A DNA stretch of 64,000 bases, from contig NZ_BCYP01000010.1 in the NCBI RefSeq assembly GCF_001598255.1, positions 62,001-126,000 of the forward strand, read 5' to 3'. Positions 1 to 9,432 of the stretch are shown here, one piece after another. Position 1 is the first letter of the stretch; every line of letters begins with the position of its first letter. Source of the DNA: Mitsuaria chitosanitabida ATCC BAA-476 = NBRC 102408 (GTDB lineage Bacteria > Pseudomonadota > Gammaproteobacteria > Burkholderiales > Burkholderiaceae_C). A model generated the notes under the pieces. It searched no databases. It was not told the DNA's origin and saw only the letters and a list, made by a program, of their open reading frames with translations. The position numbers and the translations under genes were made by a program.

Positions 1-1
1 C

Positions 2-1162
2 AACGACGGCGACGCCGACCTCATCACCGAACTGCTGGCCGAGGCCGCGCCGTCGCCGCCGCGTCCGGTGGTGCGCGCCACCCGGCTGTCCGAGGCCGTG
101 GCCTTGCTGGAGCGCCACCGGGTGGCCGCCGTGCTCCTGGACCTGCACCTGCCCGACGCCGCCGGCATCGAATGCGTCAGCGCCGTGCGGGCCCAGGCGC
201 GGGACACGCCCATCGTGGTGCTCACCGGCATGGAGGACGATGCCCTGGCCTTGTCCTGCATGACCGCCGGCGCCCAGGACTACCTGTCCAAGCAGGATGT
301 GCGGCCGCGCACGCTGGTGCGCGCGATCGACTACGCCGAGGCGCGCACCCGCGAGGCCCGCGTGCGGATGCGGGCCCAGGCCCTGCGCCTGCGCAGCGCC
401 GAGCTCGAGCTGGAGAACAAGCGCATCCTCGAGGTCAGCCGCCACAAGGGCCGTCTGCTGGCCAACATGTCGCACGAGCTGCGCACCCCGTTGAACGCCG
501 TGATCGGGTTCTCGCAGTTGCTGGCCGACGGCGCGGCCGCGTTGCCGCCGGACCGCGTGCGCAACTACGCCGGCCACATCCTCTCGAGCGGGCGGCACCT
601 GCTGGGCCTGATCAACGATGTCCTGGACTTGGCCCGGCTGGAAGCCGGCGGGATGGAGCTGCATCCGGGCGAGACCAATGTCGCCGACGTGGCGAGAGAG
701 GTCCTCGACGTGGTCACCGGCAGCTTCGCCGACAAGCCGCTCGCGGTGGACCTGGAGATCGACGACCACCTGGGACTGGTCTGGACCGATGCGTTGCGTT
801 TGCGCCAGGTGCTCTACAACTACCTCTCGAACGCCTGGAAGTTCACGCCCGAGGGCGGTCACCTGACGGTACGCGCCGGACCCTGTGGCGATCACCGCTT
901 CCGCGTCGAGGTCGAGGACACCGGGCCGGGCATCGCCGAGGAGGACCTGGCGCGGCTGTTTACCGAGTTCACGCAGTTGCCGGGCGCCTCGCGTTCGCCC
1001 TATCCCGGGACGGGACTGGGGCTGGCCCTGACCAAGCGCATCGTGGAGGCCCAGGGCGGCCGCGTGGGCGCGCGCAGCGAGCTCGGGCGAGGCTCCACCT
1101 TCTTCGCGGAGCTGCCCGATCCCGAGGAGCATGGCCTGGCGGACCCGCCCCGTCCGTCCTGA
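2..1162 (+). CDS. Hybrid response regulator/sensor histidine kinase (5' end cut by window edge)
   Basis: Soluble signalling protein with an N-terminal receiver domain and a C-terminal kinase. The frame is open to the first base, and the visible start (NDGDADL) matches the acidic pocket of a receiver that normally begins a few residues earlier, so the true start lies outside the window. The phospho-acceptor is Asp at visible residue 47 (LLDLHLPD), followed by a receiver lysine in YLSKQD. A short helical linker leads to a HisKA box (MSHELRTPLNAV, His near residue 158) and an HATPase domain with EDTGPGIAEED and GTGLGLAL. No membrane segment is visible, so it probably takes phosphoryl input from another kinase. 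The gene is followed after 33 bp by a convergent gene. Confidence 0.9.
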   Translation, partial: NDGDADLITELLAEAAPSPPRPVVRATRLSEAVALLERHRVAAVLLDLHLPDAAGIECVSAVRAQARDTPIVVLTGMEDDALALSCMTAGAQDYLSKQDVRPRTLVRAIDYAEARTREARVRMRAQALRLRSAELELENKRILEVSRHKGRLLANMSHELRTPLNAVIGFSQLLADGAAALPPDRVRNYAGHILSSGRHLLGLINDVLDLARLEAGGMELHPGETNVADVAREVLDVVTGSFADKPLAVDLEIDDHLGLVWTDALRLRQVLYNYLSNAWKFTPEGGHLTVRAGPCGDHRFRVEVEDTGPGIAEEDLARLFTEFTQLPGASRSPYPGTGLGLALTKRIVEAQGGRVGARSELGRGSTFFAELPDPEEHGLADPPRPS

Positions 1163-1195
1163 GCGCGCGTCGGAGAACGCCGCGCCCCCGGCGCC

Positions 1196-1942
1196 TCAGC
1201 GCCCCATGAACGCGTCGGCGCGCAGGGTCACGACCAGCGTGTCGCGGTGACCGGGATGGGTCGGGTCGACGGGCTGGATGGGTGTGGTCTCGTGGATGAC
1301 GCGCTCGTCGTCGAGCAGCAGCAGCGTCCAGGGCTCCATCATCGTGAAGCGCTGGCCGCGCGGGCCGTCCGCCTCGAAGACGCGGGACTCGCCGCCCTTG
1401 ATGCCCTGACGGGCCAGCATGAACACCGCCACCAGGTCGACGCCGTCGCGGTGCGCGCCCTCGGGCGTGGGTCGGCCGATGCCGCCGGCCGTGTCGATGC
1501 GGAACTGATGCGCCTCGACGAACCAGGGGCGCGCGCCCTTGAGCCGGTCCGCGACCCCGGCCAGGCCCAGCAGCAGACGCGGCCAGATCGGCAGGTCGAC
1601 AGCGGCCGGCTCCATGGGCTCGAACCAGCGCTCGATGCCGCCGTGCAGGGCGTTGTAGTCCACCGGCTGCCAGTGCGCGCGGTGCGGCGCCAGGCGCACC
1701 GCCGGATCGGCCTGCGCGTCGACGACAAAGCTCGCGTGGCGGCGGAAGCGGTAGCGACCGCCGTCGCGCAGGTAGGCGTCGGGCGGCAGGTCGTTCCAGA
1801 AGGATTGCAGCGCGCGCAGGTCCGTGGCCTGGCAGTGCAGCCAATGCGTGAGGCTCTCCGGCGCGATGACCGTGTGGCCGAGGTCCTGCAGTTGCTGCTC
1901 GAACTGCGCGGCGCTGGAGTAGGGCGGCGGGAAGTGCTTCAT
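1196..1942 (-). CDS. 2OG-Fe dioxygenase family protein
   Basis: 248 aa. Member of the small 2-oxoglutarate/Fe(II) dioxygenase family (PF10014 type) that includes amino-acid hydroxylases. Visible family marks are the YRFRRHASF segment near residue 65, the iron-binding HxD in HRDGVDLVAVFML, the GGESRVF strand, and the distal His in ERVIHETTPI. I chose the ATG at 1942 (MKHFPPPYSS) over the one 13 codons upstream because the upstream stretch is Arg/Gly-rich and unlike the family. The substrate cannot be told from sequence; free amino acids are the known substrates of relatives. It is convergent with the kinase gene before it. Confidence 0.8.
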   Translation of the reverse strand: MKHFPPPYSSAAQFEQQLQDLGHTVIAPESLTHWLHCQATDLRALQSFWNDLPPDAYLRDGGRYRFRRHASFVVDAQADPAVRLAPHRAHWQPVDYNALHGGIERWFEPMEPAAVDLPIWPRLLLGLAGVADRLKGARPWFVEAHQFRIDTAGGIGRPTPEGAHRDGVDLVAVFMLARQGIKGGESRVFEADGPRGQRFTMMEPWTLLLLDDERVIHETTPIQPVDPTHPGHRDTLVVTLRADAFMGR

Positions 1943-2134
1943 GTCCCCAAGTATCGGACGGCCCCGCCTGCCCTGGCACATGTCACGCCCCCGACGCGGG
2001 ATTCGCGGTGCGGAAGGCGGATGACCGGCATCAACGAAACGTGAAGCCCCGAGCGACCGAGTGGGCCCCCAGCGGGAGGCCCCAGCTCACATCGACCCGA
2101 CGGTCGACATGAGCCTCGTCGCGGGCACGTCGGC

Positions 2135-3172
2135 TCAGGCGGCGTGCTTGTCGGCTTCGGAAGTGAACGCGTCCGCGTAGAACTCCTCCACCGGGAGGTG
2201 GCATCGCGCGACGAAGTCGCGCTGCGCGGACTCGACCATGATGGGCGCGCCGCAGGCGTAGATCTGGTGGCGCGACAGGTCCGGCAGGTCGGCCATCACG
2301 GCCTGGTGGACGAAGCCGGTGCGGCCGGTCCAGGCGTCCTCGGGCTTGGGCTCGGACAGCACCGGGACGTAGGTCAGCGTGGGCATCGCGGCCGCGGCCT
2401 GGACGGCCCAGTCGTGCAGGTACAGGTCGGCCTTGCCGCGCGCGCCCCAGTACAGCGTGACCGGGCGGGTGATGCCCTGGTCCTGGATGCGTTCGAGGAT
2501 GGCCTTGATCGGCGCGAAACCGGTGCCCGAGGCCAGCAGCACGATGGGCTTGTCGCTGTCCTCGCGCAGGAAGAAGCTGCCGAACGGGCCTTCCATGCGC
2601 AGGATGTCCTTCTCCTTGAGCGCGCCGAAGACGTGGTCGGTGAACTTGCCGCCGGGCATGTGGCGGATGTGCAGTTCGATCGCGGGCGGCGTGCCCAGGC
2701 GGCTGGGCGCGTTGGCCATCGAGTAGCTGCGGCGCGCGCCGTCGCGCAGGATGAACTCGACATACTGGCCGGCGCGGAACTGCAGGTTCTGGTTGGCCGG
2801 CAGCTGCAGCTTGACGACCGCGACGTCGGCGGCCGGCTTCTCCAGCGTCAGCACGCGGCTGGGCAGCTTCAGGACGGGGAACTCGCCGGCGCCGGGCACG
2901 GTGCGGGCCTCGACGGTGCAGTCGGTCTGCGGGCGGGCGCAGCAGGTGAGCACGAAGCCGGCGGCCTCCTCGTCCGCGGACAGCGCCTTGGGCTGATGCT
3001 CGCCATGGATCACCTGGCCTTCGACCAGCTTGCTCTTGCAGGAGCCGCAGGCGCCGTCCTTGCAGCCATACGGGAGGCCGATGCCCTGGCGGATGGCGGC
3101 GGCCAGCAGGGTCTCGTCGTCGTCGACGGTGTAGTTGCGGCCGGCGGGCAGGACGGTGACCTGGAAGCTCAT
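2135..3172 (-). CDS. Ferredoxin-type flavin reductase (CDP-6-deoxy-delta-3,4-glucoseen reductase-like)
   Basis: 345 aa NAD(P)H:acceptor reductase. An N-terminal plant-type 2Fe-2S ferredoxin domain has the cluster loop CKDGACGSCKSK near residues 38-49 and a fourth Cys at CCARP. An FAD-binding domain follows (RSYSMANAP), then an NAD-binding domain (GTGFAPIKAIL). This order matches AscD/RfbI, which pairs with a dehydrase for 3-deoxysugar synthesis, and also oxygenase reductases. Betaproteobacterial copies next to an SDR epimerase are usually named as the glucoseen reductase, but no dehydrase (E1) gene is adjacent, so the electron acceptor is uncertain. The ATG at 3172 opens the ferredoxin fold directly (MSFQVTVLP); the frame stays open upstream but that part is not protein-like. 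Confidence 0.85.
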   Translation of the reverse strand: MSFQVTVLPAGRNYTVDDDETLLAAAIRQGIGLPYGCKDGACGSCKSKLVEGQVIHGEHQPKALSADEEAAGFVLTCCARPQTDCTVEARTVPGAGEFPVLKLPSRVLTLEKPAADVAVVKLQLPANQNLQFRAGQYVEFILRDGARRSYSMANAPSRLGTPPAIELHIRHMPGGKFTDHVFGALKEKDILRMEGPFGSFFLREDSDKPIVLLASGTGFAPIKAILERIQDQGITRPVTLYWGARGKADLYLHDWAVQAAAAMPTLTYVPVLSEPKPEDAWTGRTGFVHQAVMADLPDLSRHQIYACGAPIMVESAQRDFVARCHLPVEEFYADAFTSEADKHAA

Positions 3173-3355
3173 GGTGCGGGATAGCGACGTGGAGGAGGGC
3201 GCGCGAGCACCCGGAAATGGGGCGAAGCGACACGGCCCGCGCGGTCCGGAAGACCAGGGCGCGAGCCGTACACTGGGCCGCCATTTTGCCTGAGCCCCAA
3301 TCCCTCGTCCGCCCGCGCGGCCTCTCGCCGCGCATCGACGACTTCTCCCTCGCCC

Positions 3356-4294
3356 ATGACCGGACCGAATCCCGCCCCGCCCCCGCCCGTACCGATGGAC
3401 ACCGCGCGCCGCGCCCGCCGCGAGCGCCTGCTGATCGTCGGCTGCGGCGACGTCGGCCTGCGGGTGCTGCGGCAGTTGGCGGGACGCTGGACGGTCCTCG
3501 CGCTGACCAGCAGCGCGGCACGCGTGCCCGCGCTGCGCGCGGCGGGCGCGGTGCCGCTGGTGGGGAGTCTGGACGATCCGGGGACGTTGCGGCGGCTGGC
3601 CGGTGTGGCCGACCGGGTGCTGCATCTGGCGCCGCCGGCCGCGCAGGGGCGCGACGATGCCCGCACCCGCCGGCTGCTGCAGGCGCTGTCGCGCGGCGCG
3701 GCGCCGCTGCATCTGGTCTACGCGAGCACCAGCGGCGTCTACGGCGACTGCGGTGGCGCGCGCATCGACGAGACGCGTCCGACGAATCCCGCCAACGATC
3801 GCGCCTGGCGGCGCGTCGATGCCGAGACGCAACTGCGCCGTTGGGGGCGGGAGACCGGCTGCCCGGTGACGATCCTGCGCGTGCCCGGCATCTACGCCTT
3901 CGACCGCGAGGGCGGTCATCCGCGCGAGCGTCTGGCCAAGGGGCTGCCGGTGCTGGCGCGCGCGGACGACGTCTACACGAATCACATCCAGGCCGACGAC
4001 CTGGCGCGGGCCTGCCGTCTCGCGCTGCTGCGCGGTCCCGCGGGCCGCGTGATCCACGCGAGCGACGACAGCGAGCTGTTGATGGGCGACTACTTCGAGC
4101 TGGCCGCGCGGCTGTGCGGCCTGCCGCCGCCGGCGCGCGTGGCGCGGGCGGACGCGGCGACGGTGTTCTCGCCGATGCAGATGAGCTTCATGAATGAATC
4201 GCGCCGGATGGACAACGGTCGCCTCAAGCGGGAGCTGCGACAGCGGCTGCGCTATCCGACGCCGGCCGACGGCCTGCTGGCGGTGGAGACCTGA
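3356..4294 (+). CDS. SDR family NAD(P)-dependent epimerase/dehydratase
   Basis: 312 aa, extended short-chain dehydrogenase of the YeeZ-like type. The Rossmann start LLIVGCGDVGLRVL is a variant of GxxGxxG. YASTSGVYGD supplies the usual Ser region, but the catalytic YxxxK is not clear, as in other YeeZ-like members, so the reaction is unknown. The N-terminal 13 residues are Pro-rich (MTGPNPAPPPP), and a second ATG at 3395 (MDTARRARR) sits just ahead of the Rossmann fold and is an equally plausible start. Divergent from the flavin reductase, with 183 bp between them. Confidence 0.8.
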   Translation: MTGPNPAPPPPVPMDTARRARRERLLIVGCGDVGLRVLRQLAGRWTVLALTSSAARVPALRAAGAVPLVGSLDDPGTLRRLAGVADRVLHLAPPAAQGRDDARTRRLLQALSRGAAPLHLVYASTSGVYGDCGGARIDETRPTNPANDRAWRRVDAETQLRRWGRETGCPVTILRVPGIYAFDREGGHPRERLAKGLPVLARADDVYTNHIQADDLARACRLALLRGPAGRVIHASDDSELLMGDYFELAARLCGLPPPARVARADAATVFSPMQMSFMNESRRMDNGRLKRELRQRLRYPTPADGLLAVET

Positions 4295-4300
4295 CCCCAG

Positions 4301-4337
4301 TCCCTTGATCGCTGAACGCTGATCGCTGATCGAGGGA
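4301..4337. terminator. Hairpin between convergent genes
   Basis: TCCCTTGATC (4301-4310) pairs with GATCGAGGGA (4328-4337), ten pairs with one G-U, around a 17-nt loop. The loop and right arm are built from imperfect copies of CGCTGA/GATCGCT. It lies just after the epimerase stop and faces the rhomboid gene. No T tract follows on either strand, so termination is inferred from position only. Confidence 0.4.
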
Positions 4338-4377
4338 CGGGTCATGTCGGCGAGGGCGGCGACCGGGCGCCGCCGAC

Positions 4378-4959
4378 TCAGCGCCGTGGGCTGCGCCAGT
4401 GGTTGATGATCAGCCAGGCGCCGAGCATGCCGCCCAGGTGGGCGAAGTGGGCGATGCCGCGACCGCCGGTGAAGCCCAGGATCAGTTCCAGTCCGCCGAA
4501 GATCGCGACGAAGTACTTCACCTTCATCGGGATGGGCGGGAACAGCGGCATGATCACGCGCTCGCCGAACTGCAGGCCGTAGGCCAGCAGCAGCCCGAAC
4601 AGCGCGCCGGAGGCGCCCACGGTGGTGGACATCGAGTTGGTGACCAGCGTGAACACCAGCTGCGCCGCGGCGCCCGTGAGCGCGCTGGCCAGCAGCAGCA
4701 CGCCGTAGCGCGTGCGGCCGAGCACGGTCTCCAGCTCCGCGCCGAACATCCACAGCCCCAGCATGTTGAAGAACAGGTGCAGGAAGTCGCCGTGCAGGAA
4801 GGCGTAGGTGATGGGCTGCCAGATCTCGAAACGGCCGCTGTTCAGCGGCCAGAGCCACATCGCGATGAAGAAGGGCTCGCCCGGCATCAGGAAGGTCAGG
4901 CAGAACAGGCCCACGCAGAACAGCATCAGGGCCTTGGTCACCGGAGGGATGAAGGGCAT
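4378..4959 (-). CDS. Rhomboid family intramembrane serine protease
   Basis: 193 aa integral membrane protein with about six hydrophobic segments. It carries the rhomboid signature: HLFFNMLGLW in the second segment, GASGALFG with the nucleophilic Ser, and the partner His in HFAHLGGMLGAW. It cleaves single-pass membrane substrates inside the lipid bilayer. The ATG at 4959 (MPFIPPVTK) starts right before the first membrane helix. The frame is open further upstream, but that part is basic, unlike the family, and runs toward the tRNA gene. Confidence 0.92.
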   Translation of the reverse strand: MPFIPPVTKALMLFCVGLFCLTFLMPGEPFFIAMWLWPLNSGRFEIWQPITYAFLHGDFLHLFFNMLGLWMFGAELETVLGRTRYGVLLLASALTGAAAQLVFTLVTNSMSTTVGASGALFGLLLAYGLQFGERVIMPLFPPIPMKVKYFVAIFGGLELILGFTGGRGIAHFAHLGGMLGAWLIINHWRSPRR

Positions 4960-5245
4960 GGGGAAGCGTCTTCGAATGGCGCCACCAGGGGCGCGTGGCT
5001 GAGGCGGGCGTCCCGTCGTCGGGGCCCGGGCGTTCGGGCGAGTGTATCCAAGCCTGATACAGGCAAGCACTGGCCCCCGATGGTCGCGCCGAGCGTCACC
5101 GAAGGAATGTCCGAAAGTGATCGCGGGGGTCGTCAGAGAGGGGGGCGCAGTGAGGCCGCGATCGCCGGAAACGCGGAACGGATCGCGGAACAGATGCGGA
5201 ACGTGGTGGTGCTGATGACGCGTGCGGGACACCTGCATTCAGAGG

Positions 5246-5330
5246 TGGTGCCCGGAGTCGGACTCGAACCGACACGCCTTGCGGCGGGGGATTTTGAGTC
5301 CCCTGCGTCTACCGATTTCGCCATCCGGGC
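5246..5330 (-). tRNA. tRNA-Leu (anticodon CAA)
   Basis: 85-nt class II tRNA with encoded CCA. The acceptor stem pairs GCCCGGA with TCCGGGC, followed by discriminator A and CCA (5246-5248 on the plus strand). The D-arm reads GCGAAATCGGTAGACGC, the usual leucine form. The anticodon stem GGGGA/TCCCC encloses loop CTCAAAA, giving anticodon CAA. The long variable arm and T-loop GGTTCGAGTCC are present. Stand-alone gene between rhomboid and cysM. Confidence 0.96.
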
Positions 5331-5479
5331 GTCATCAGCAACGCGGCCCCGGTCGGATGACGCTGGGGCCACTGCGCGGGCCTGCAACTGAAGCTTCGTC
5401 GTGGACAGAGCCAGAGGGGCCGCGAAAGAAAAGGCATTATGCCACCACGGCCACACGCCGACTGAGAGAATGCGCGGCT

Positions 5480-6409
5480 ATGAGTGAATCAAGCGCCTTC
5501 GATCCCAAGAGCTACCCGACCCTGGAAGACGTGATCGGCAACACGCCGCTGGTGCGACTGCAACGGGTGCTCGGGCCCGAGCTGGCCGCGCGCGGCAATG
5601 TGCTGCTGGCCAAGCTGGAGGGCAACAACCCCGCCGGCTCGGTGAAGGACCGTCCCGCCATCAGCATGATCAAGCGTGCCGAGGAGCGCGGCGAGATCAA
5701 GCCCGGCGACACGCTGATCGAGGCGACCTCGGGCAACACCGGCATCGCGCTGGCGATGGCCGCGGCGATCCGCGGATACCGCATGGTGCTGATCATGCCG
5801 GAGGACCTGTCGATCGAACGCGCCCAGACCATGAAGGCGTTCGGCGCCGAGCTCATCCTGACGCCGCGCTCGGGCGGCATGGAATACGCCCGCGACCTGG
5901 CCGAGCAGATGCAGCGCGACGGCAAGGGCCGGGTGCTGGACCAGTTCGCCAACAACGACAACCCGCGCATCCATTACGAGACCACCGGTCCCGAGATCTG
6001 GCGCGACACCGGCGGCCGCGTGACCCACTTCGTCAGCGCGATGGGCACGACCGGCACCATCACCGGCGTGTCGCGCTTCCTCAAGGAGAAGAACCCCGAG
6101 GTGCGCATCGTCGGCGCGCAGCCGGCCGAAGGCTCGCGCATCCCGGGCATCCGCAAGTGGCCGCAGGCCTATCTGCCGAAGATCTACCGCGCCGAGAACG
6201 TCGATGAGCTGGTGCTGGTCGGCCAGTCCGACGCCGAGGACATGGCCCGCCGCCTCGCCCGCGAGGAAGGCCTGTTCGGCGGCATCAGCGCCGCGGGCGC
6301 CTGCTGGGTCGCGCTGCAGATCGCGCGCCAGGTCAGCAACGCCACCATCGTCTTCGTCGTCTGCGACCGCGGCGACCGCTACCTGTCGACGGGCGTCTTC
6401 CCGGCCTGA
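5480..6409 (+). CDS. cysM: Cysteine synthase B
   Basis: 309 aa PLP enzyme that makes cysteine from O-acetylserine and sulfide or thiosulfate. The PLP lysine is in NPAGSVKDRPA, the substrate loop is EATSGNTGIAL, and the phosphate-binding glycines are in AMGTTGTITG. CysM rather than CysK is indicated by the short length, the PEDLSIER loop and the RGDRYLSTGVF C-terminus. The start at 5480 (MSESSAFDP) gives the expected family length. The 149 bp upstream, after the tRNA, must hold its promoter. Confidence 0.95.
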   Translation: MSESSAFDPKSYPTLEDVIGNTPLVRLQRVLGPELAARGNVLLAKLEGNNPAGSVKDRPAISMIKRAEERGEIKPGDTLIEATSGNTGIALAMAAAIRGYRMVLIMPEDLSIERAQTMKAFGAELILTPRSGGMEYARDLAEQMQRDGKGRVLDQFANNDNPRIHYETTGPEIWRDTGGRVTHFVSAMGTTGTITGVSRFLKEKNPEVRIVGAQPAEGSRIPGIRKWPQAYLPKIYRAENVDELVLVGQSDAEDMARRLAREEGLFGGISAAGACWVALQIARQVSNATIVFVVCDRGDRYLSTGVFPA

Positions 6410-6506
6410 GGCCGCGGACCCGCCCACGACGCCAGCGCCCGCCGCCTCGACCGCGCCACGCCCCTCACGGCCGCCCGTCCGGGGCCATCCACCACGAGCC
6501 GCCGCC

Positions 6507-7034
6507 ATGACCTTCCGCTTCTGCCCGCAATGCGCCTCGGAGCTTGCCTGGATCGAGCTGCCCGAGGACGGCGGCCCCAAGACCCGGCTGCGCTGCCCGA
6601 ACTGCGACTTCACGCACTGGAACAACCCGACGCCGGTGCTGGCCGCCATCGTCGAATGCGTGGATCGCGAGGGGCAGGTCTTGCTGGCGCGCAACGCGGC
6701 CTGGCCGATGCGCTTCTTCGGGCTGATCACCGGCTTCATGGAGGCGGGCGAGACACCGGAGGAGGGCATCCGGCGGGAGGTGCTGGAGGAGACCTCGCTG
6801 GAGGCGCTCGGGGCGACGCTGATCGGCGTCTACGACTTCCAGAAGAAGAACCAGGTCCTGATCGCGTACCACGTGCCGGCGCGCGGCGAGATCGCGCTCT
6901 CGCCCGAGCTGATCGAGTACACGCTGACGCCGCCGGAGCAGCTCGAATGCTGGCCCGCGGGCACCGGGCAGGCGTTGGCGCAATGGCTGCGCAACCGCGG
7001 CATCGAACCCCAGTGGATGCCGCCGCCGACCTGA
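6507..7034 (+). CDS. NUDIX hydrolase with N-terminal zinc ribbon
   Basis: 175 aa. A CPQC...CPNC zinc ribbon (residues 6-36) precedes a NUDIX domain. The NUDIX box is intact: GFMEAGE then REVLEETSL (residues about 79-101), matching Gx5Ex7REUxEExGU with S in place of the last G. The family hydrolyses nucleoside diphosphate derivatives; the layout is like that of NADH pyrophosphatase relatives but lacks the long N-terminal NudC domain. The ATG at 6507 starts right at the zinc ribbon. It lies 97 bp after cysM on the same strand. Confidence 0.88.
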   Translation: MTFRFCPQCASELAWIELPEDGGPKTRLRCPNCDFTHWNNPTPVLAAIVECVDREGQVLLARNAAWPMRFFGLITGFMEAGETPEEGIRREVLEETSLEALGATLIGVYDFQKKNQVLIAYHVPARGEIALSPELIEYTLTPPEQLECWPAGTGQALAQWLRNRGIEPQWMPPPT

Positions 7035-7141
7035 GCGGCGGCGCCTCCCGGACCGGGGCTCGCGACCTCTAGAATCCCGACTCACCGCCGCGCGCGGCCG
7101 TTCCCGCGAGGGGCTGCCCCGCGGCCAGCAAGGACGCTCTC

Positions 7142-7369
7142 ATGGACATTCACAAGGAACTCGACACCCGCGGCCTGAACTGCCCGCTGCCCATCCTCAA
7201 GGCCAAGAAGGCGCTGGCGGAGATGGAGAGCGGCCAGCTGCTGAAGGTGGTCGCCACGGATCCGGGCTCGACGCGCGACTTCCAGGCCTTCGCCCGCCAG
7301 ACCGGCAACGAGCTGGTCGAGCAGAGCGCCAGCGGTGACGAGTTCATCCACGTGCTCAAGCGCCGCTGA
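7142..7369 (+). CDS. TusA-family sulfurtransferase/sulfur-carrier protein
   Basis: 75 aa. Has the SirA/TusA mark: LDTRGLNCPLPILKAKKAL, where the CPxP cysteine carries persulfide sulfur. TusA proteins relay sulfur for tRNA thiolation or sulfur metabolism. The nearby cysM fits a sulfur theme but there is no operon evidence beyond shared strand. The full length equals the family core, so the start at 7142 is secure. Confidence 0.9.
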   Translation: MDIHKELDTRGLNCPLPILKAKKALAEMESGQLLKVVATDPGSTRDFQAFARQTGNELVEQSASGDEFIHVLKRR

Positions 7370-7434
7370 GACCCGGCGGCGGAAGCGCCGCGACGAACGC
7401 TTCGACACCGCCCGTGCGGTCCGTTGCAAATGCA

Positions 7435-7459
7435 GAAGGCCACGCATCGCGTGGCCTTC
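7435..7459. terminator. Bidirectional terminator between tusA-like gene and galU
   Basis: Perfect 11-bp stem: GAAGGCCACGC (7435-7445), loop ATC, GCGTGGCCTTC (7449-7459). Followed on plus by GTCGTTT and on minus by TGCATTTGC. It lies between two convergent genes and can serve both. Confidence 0.75.
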
Positions 7460-7502
7460 GTCGTTTCCGCCGCCCGATCGATCGGGCCGGTGGTCCTTGC
7501 CG

Positions 7503-8371
<869 letters not shown>

Positions 8372-8412
8372 TTACGTACACTCCCGCGAGTAGTTGCGTT
8401 GGGCATTGTTGC

Positions 8413-9432
8413 ATGGCAGCAATGCAAGAAAGTCAAACAATCCTCTCCAAATCCCTCATGTCAGTGCTCGTCCTGGAACCGCTGGAGGCCGACGTCCTGG
8501 ACTGGCTGGCCGAGCGCCATGCGGTCCAGGCGGTGCCCGAACTCGCGGCGGTTCCCTCGGCCCTGAAGGAACATGTTGCGCAGGCCCAGGCAATTTTCCT
8601 GCCCGCCTCGATCGCGCTCGATGGCGAGACGATTCGCCGGGCGCCGCGTCTGCGTGCGGTCGGTCGCATTGGCGCCGGAGCGGAGAACATCGACCTGGAC
8701 GCCTGCCGCGCCGCCAACATCGAGGTGGTGCGCGCGCCGACGGCCGCGGCCTCGGCCGAGGCGGAGTTCGTCATCGGCGCCTTGCTCGCGCTGCTGCGCC
8801 GGGTGCCGGTGCAGTCGGTGGACGGGTCCTGGGTCGGTCGCGAACTGGGCTGCGCCACCGTGGGCCTGGTCGGCCTGACGCCGGCGGCGCGCCAGCTGGC
8901 CACGCTGCTGCCGGTCTTCGGCGCGCGGGTCATCGGCTACGACCCCAGCCTGCATCACGCCGATCCGCTCTGGGCCCAGTGGGGCATCGAGCCCTACGGT
9001 CTGCGCGAGCTGATGCAGGCGGCCGACGCGGTCAGCGTGCAGCTGGCCTACTTCCCGCGCTATCGCGGTCTGATCGGGGAACGGGTCCTGGGCTTTTGCA
9101 AGCCGGCCCAGGTGATGGTGTCGACCTCGCACTCGGCGCTGTTCGACGAGCAGGCCCTGGCCGACGCCTTGCACGCCGGGCGGCTGCTGGCGGTCTGGAT
9201 GGACCTGATGGAGCCGGGCCTGATGGAAAACGGGCGCCCGCTGCATGGGGCGCCCGGTCTGCAGGTCACGCCGCGGGTGGCGACGACGACGCGCGAGTCA
9301 CGGATGCGGGCCGCGTGGAGCGTGGCACGCAGGATCTCGGAGGTCCTGTCCGTGCCCGCCGCGCAGCCCGACTTCAGGCCGACGCACCCAGGCGCGCTGC
9401 CTGATCTTTTAGCCGAACCAAAGTGGCGCTGA
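8413..9432 (+). CDS. D-2-hydroxyacid dehydrogenase homologue with altered active site
   Basis: 339 aa, fold of the D-isomer-specific 2-hydroxyacid dehydrogenases ([43 protein letters not shown]). The catalytic set is not canonical: the Arg of the usual TARGG motif is replaced in [11 protein letters not shown], and the usual TPH histidine is Arg in [10 protein letters not shown], although the EP glutamate in MDLMEPG is kept. The dinucleotide loop [13 protein letters not shown] lacks two of the three usual glycines. Starts at 8413 and 8458 ([10 protein letters not shown]) are both possible; the latter leaves more room for divergent promoters with galU. Its last 59 bp overlap the end of valS on the opposite strand. 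Confidence 0.8.
   Translation: MAAMQESQTILSKSLMSVLVLEPLEADVLDWLAERHAVQAVPELAAVPSALKEHVAQAQAIFLPASIALDGETIRRAPRLRAVGRIGAGAENIDLDACRAANIEVVRAPTAAASAEAEFVIGALLALLRRVPVQSVDGSWVGRELGCATVGLVGLTPAARQLATLLPVFGARVIGYDPSLHHADPLWAQWGIEPYGLRELMQAADAVSVQLAYFPRYRGLIGERVLGFCKPAQVMVSTSHSALFDEQALADALHAGRLLAVWMDLMEPGLMENGRPLHGAPGLQVTPRVATTTRESRMRAAWSVARRISEVLSVPAAQPDFRPTHPGALPDLLAEPKWR

Noticed and set aside
2135-4858. A 907-codon open frame on the minus strand
   Set aside because: Only its 3' third (from 3172) is protein-like; the rest is antisense to the epimerase and overlaps the rhomboid gene, an artefact of high GC.
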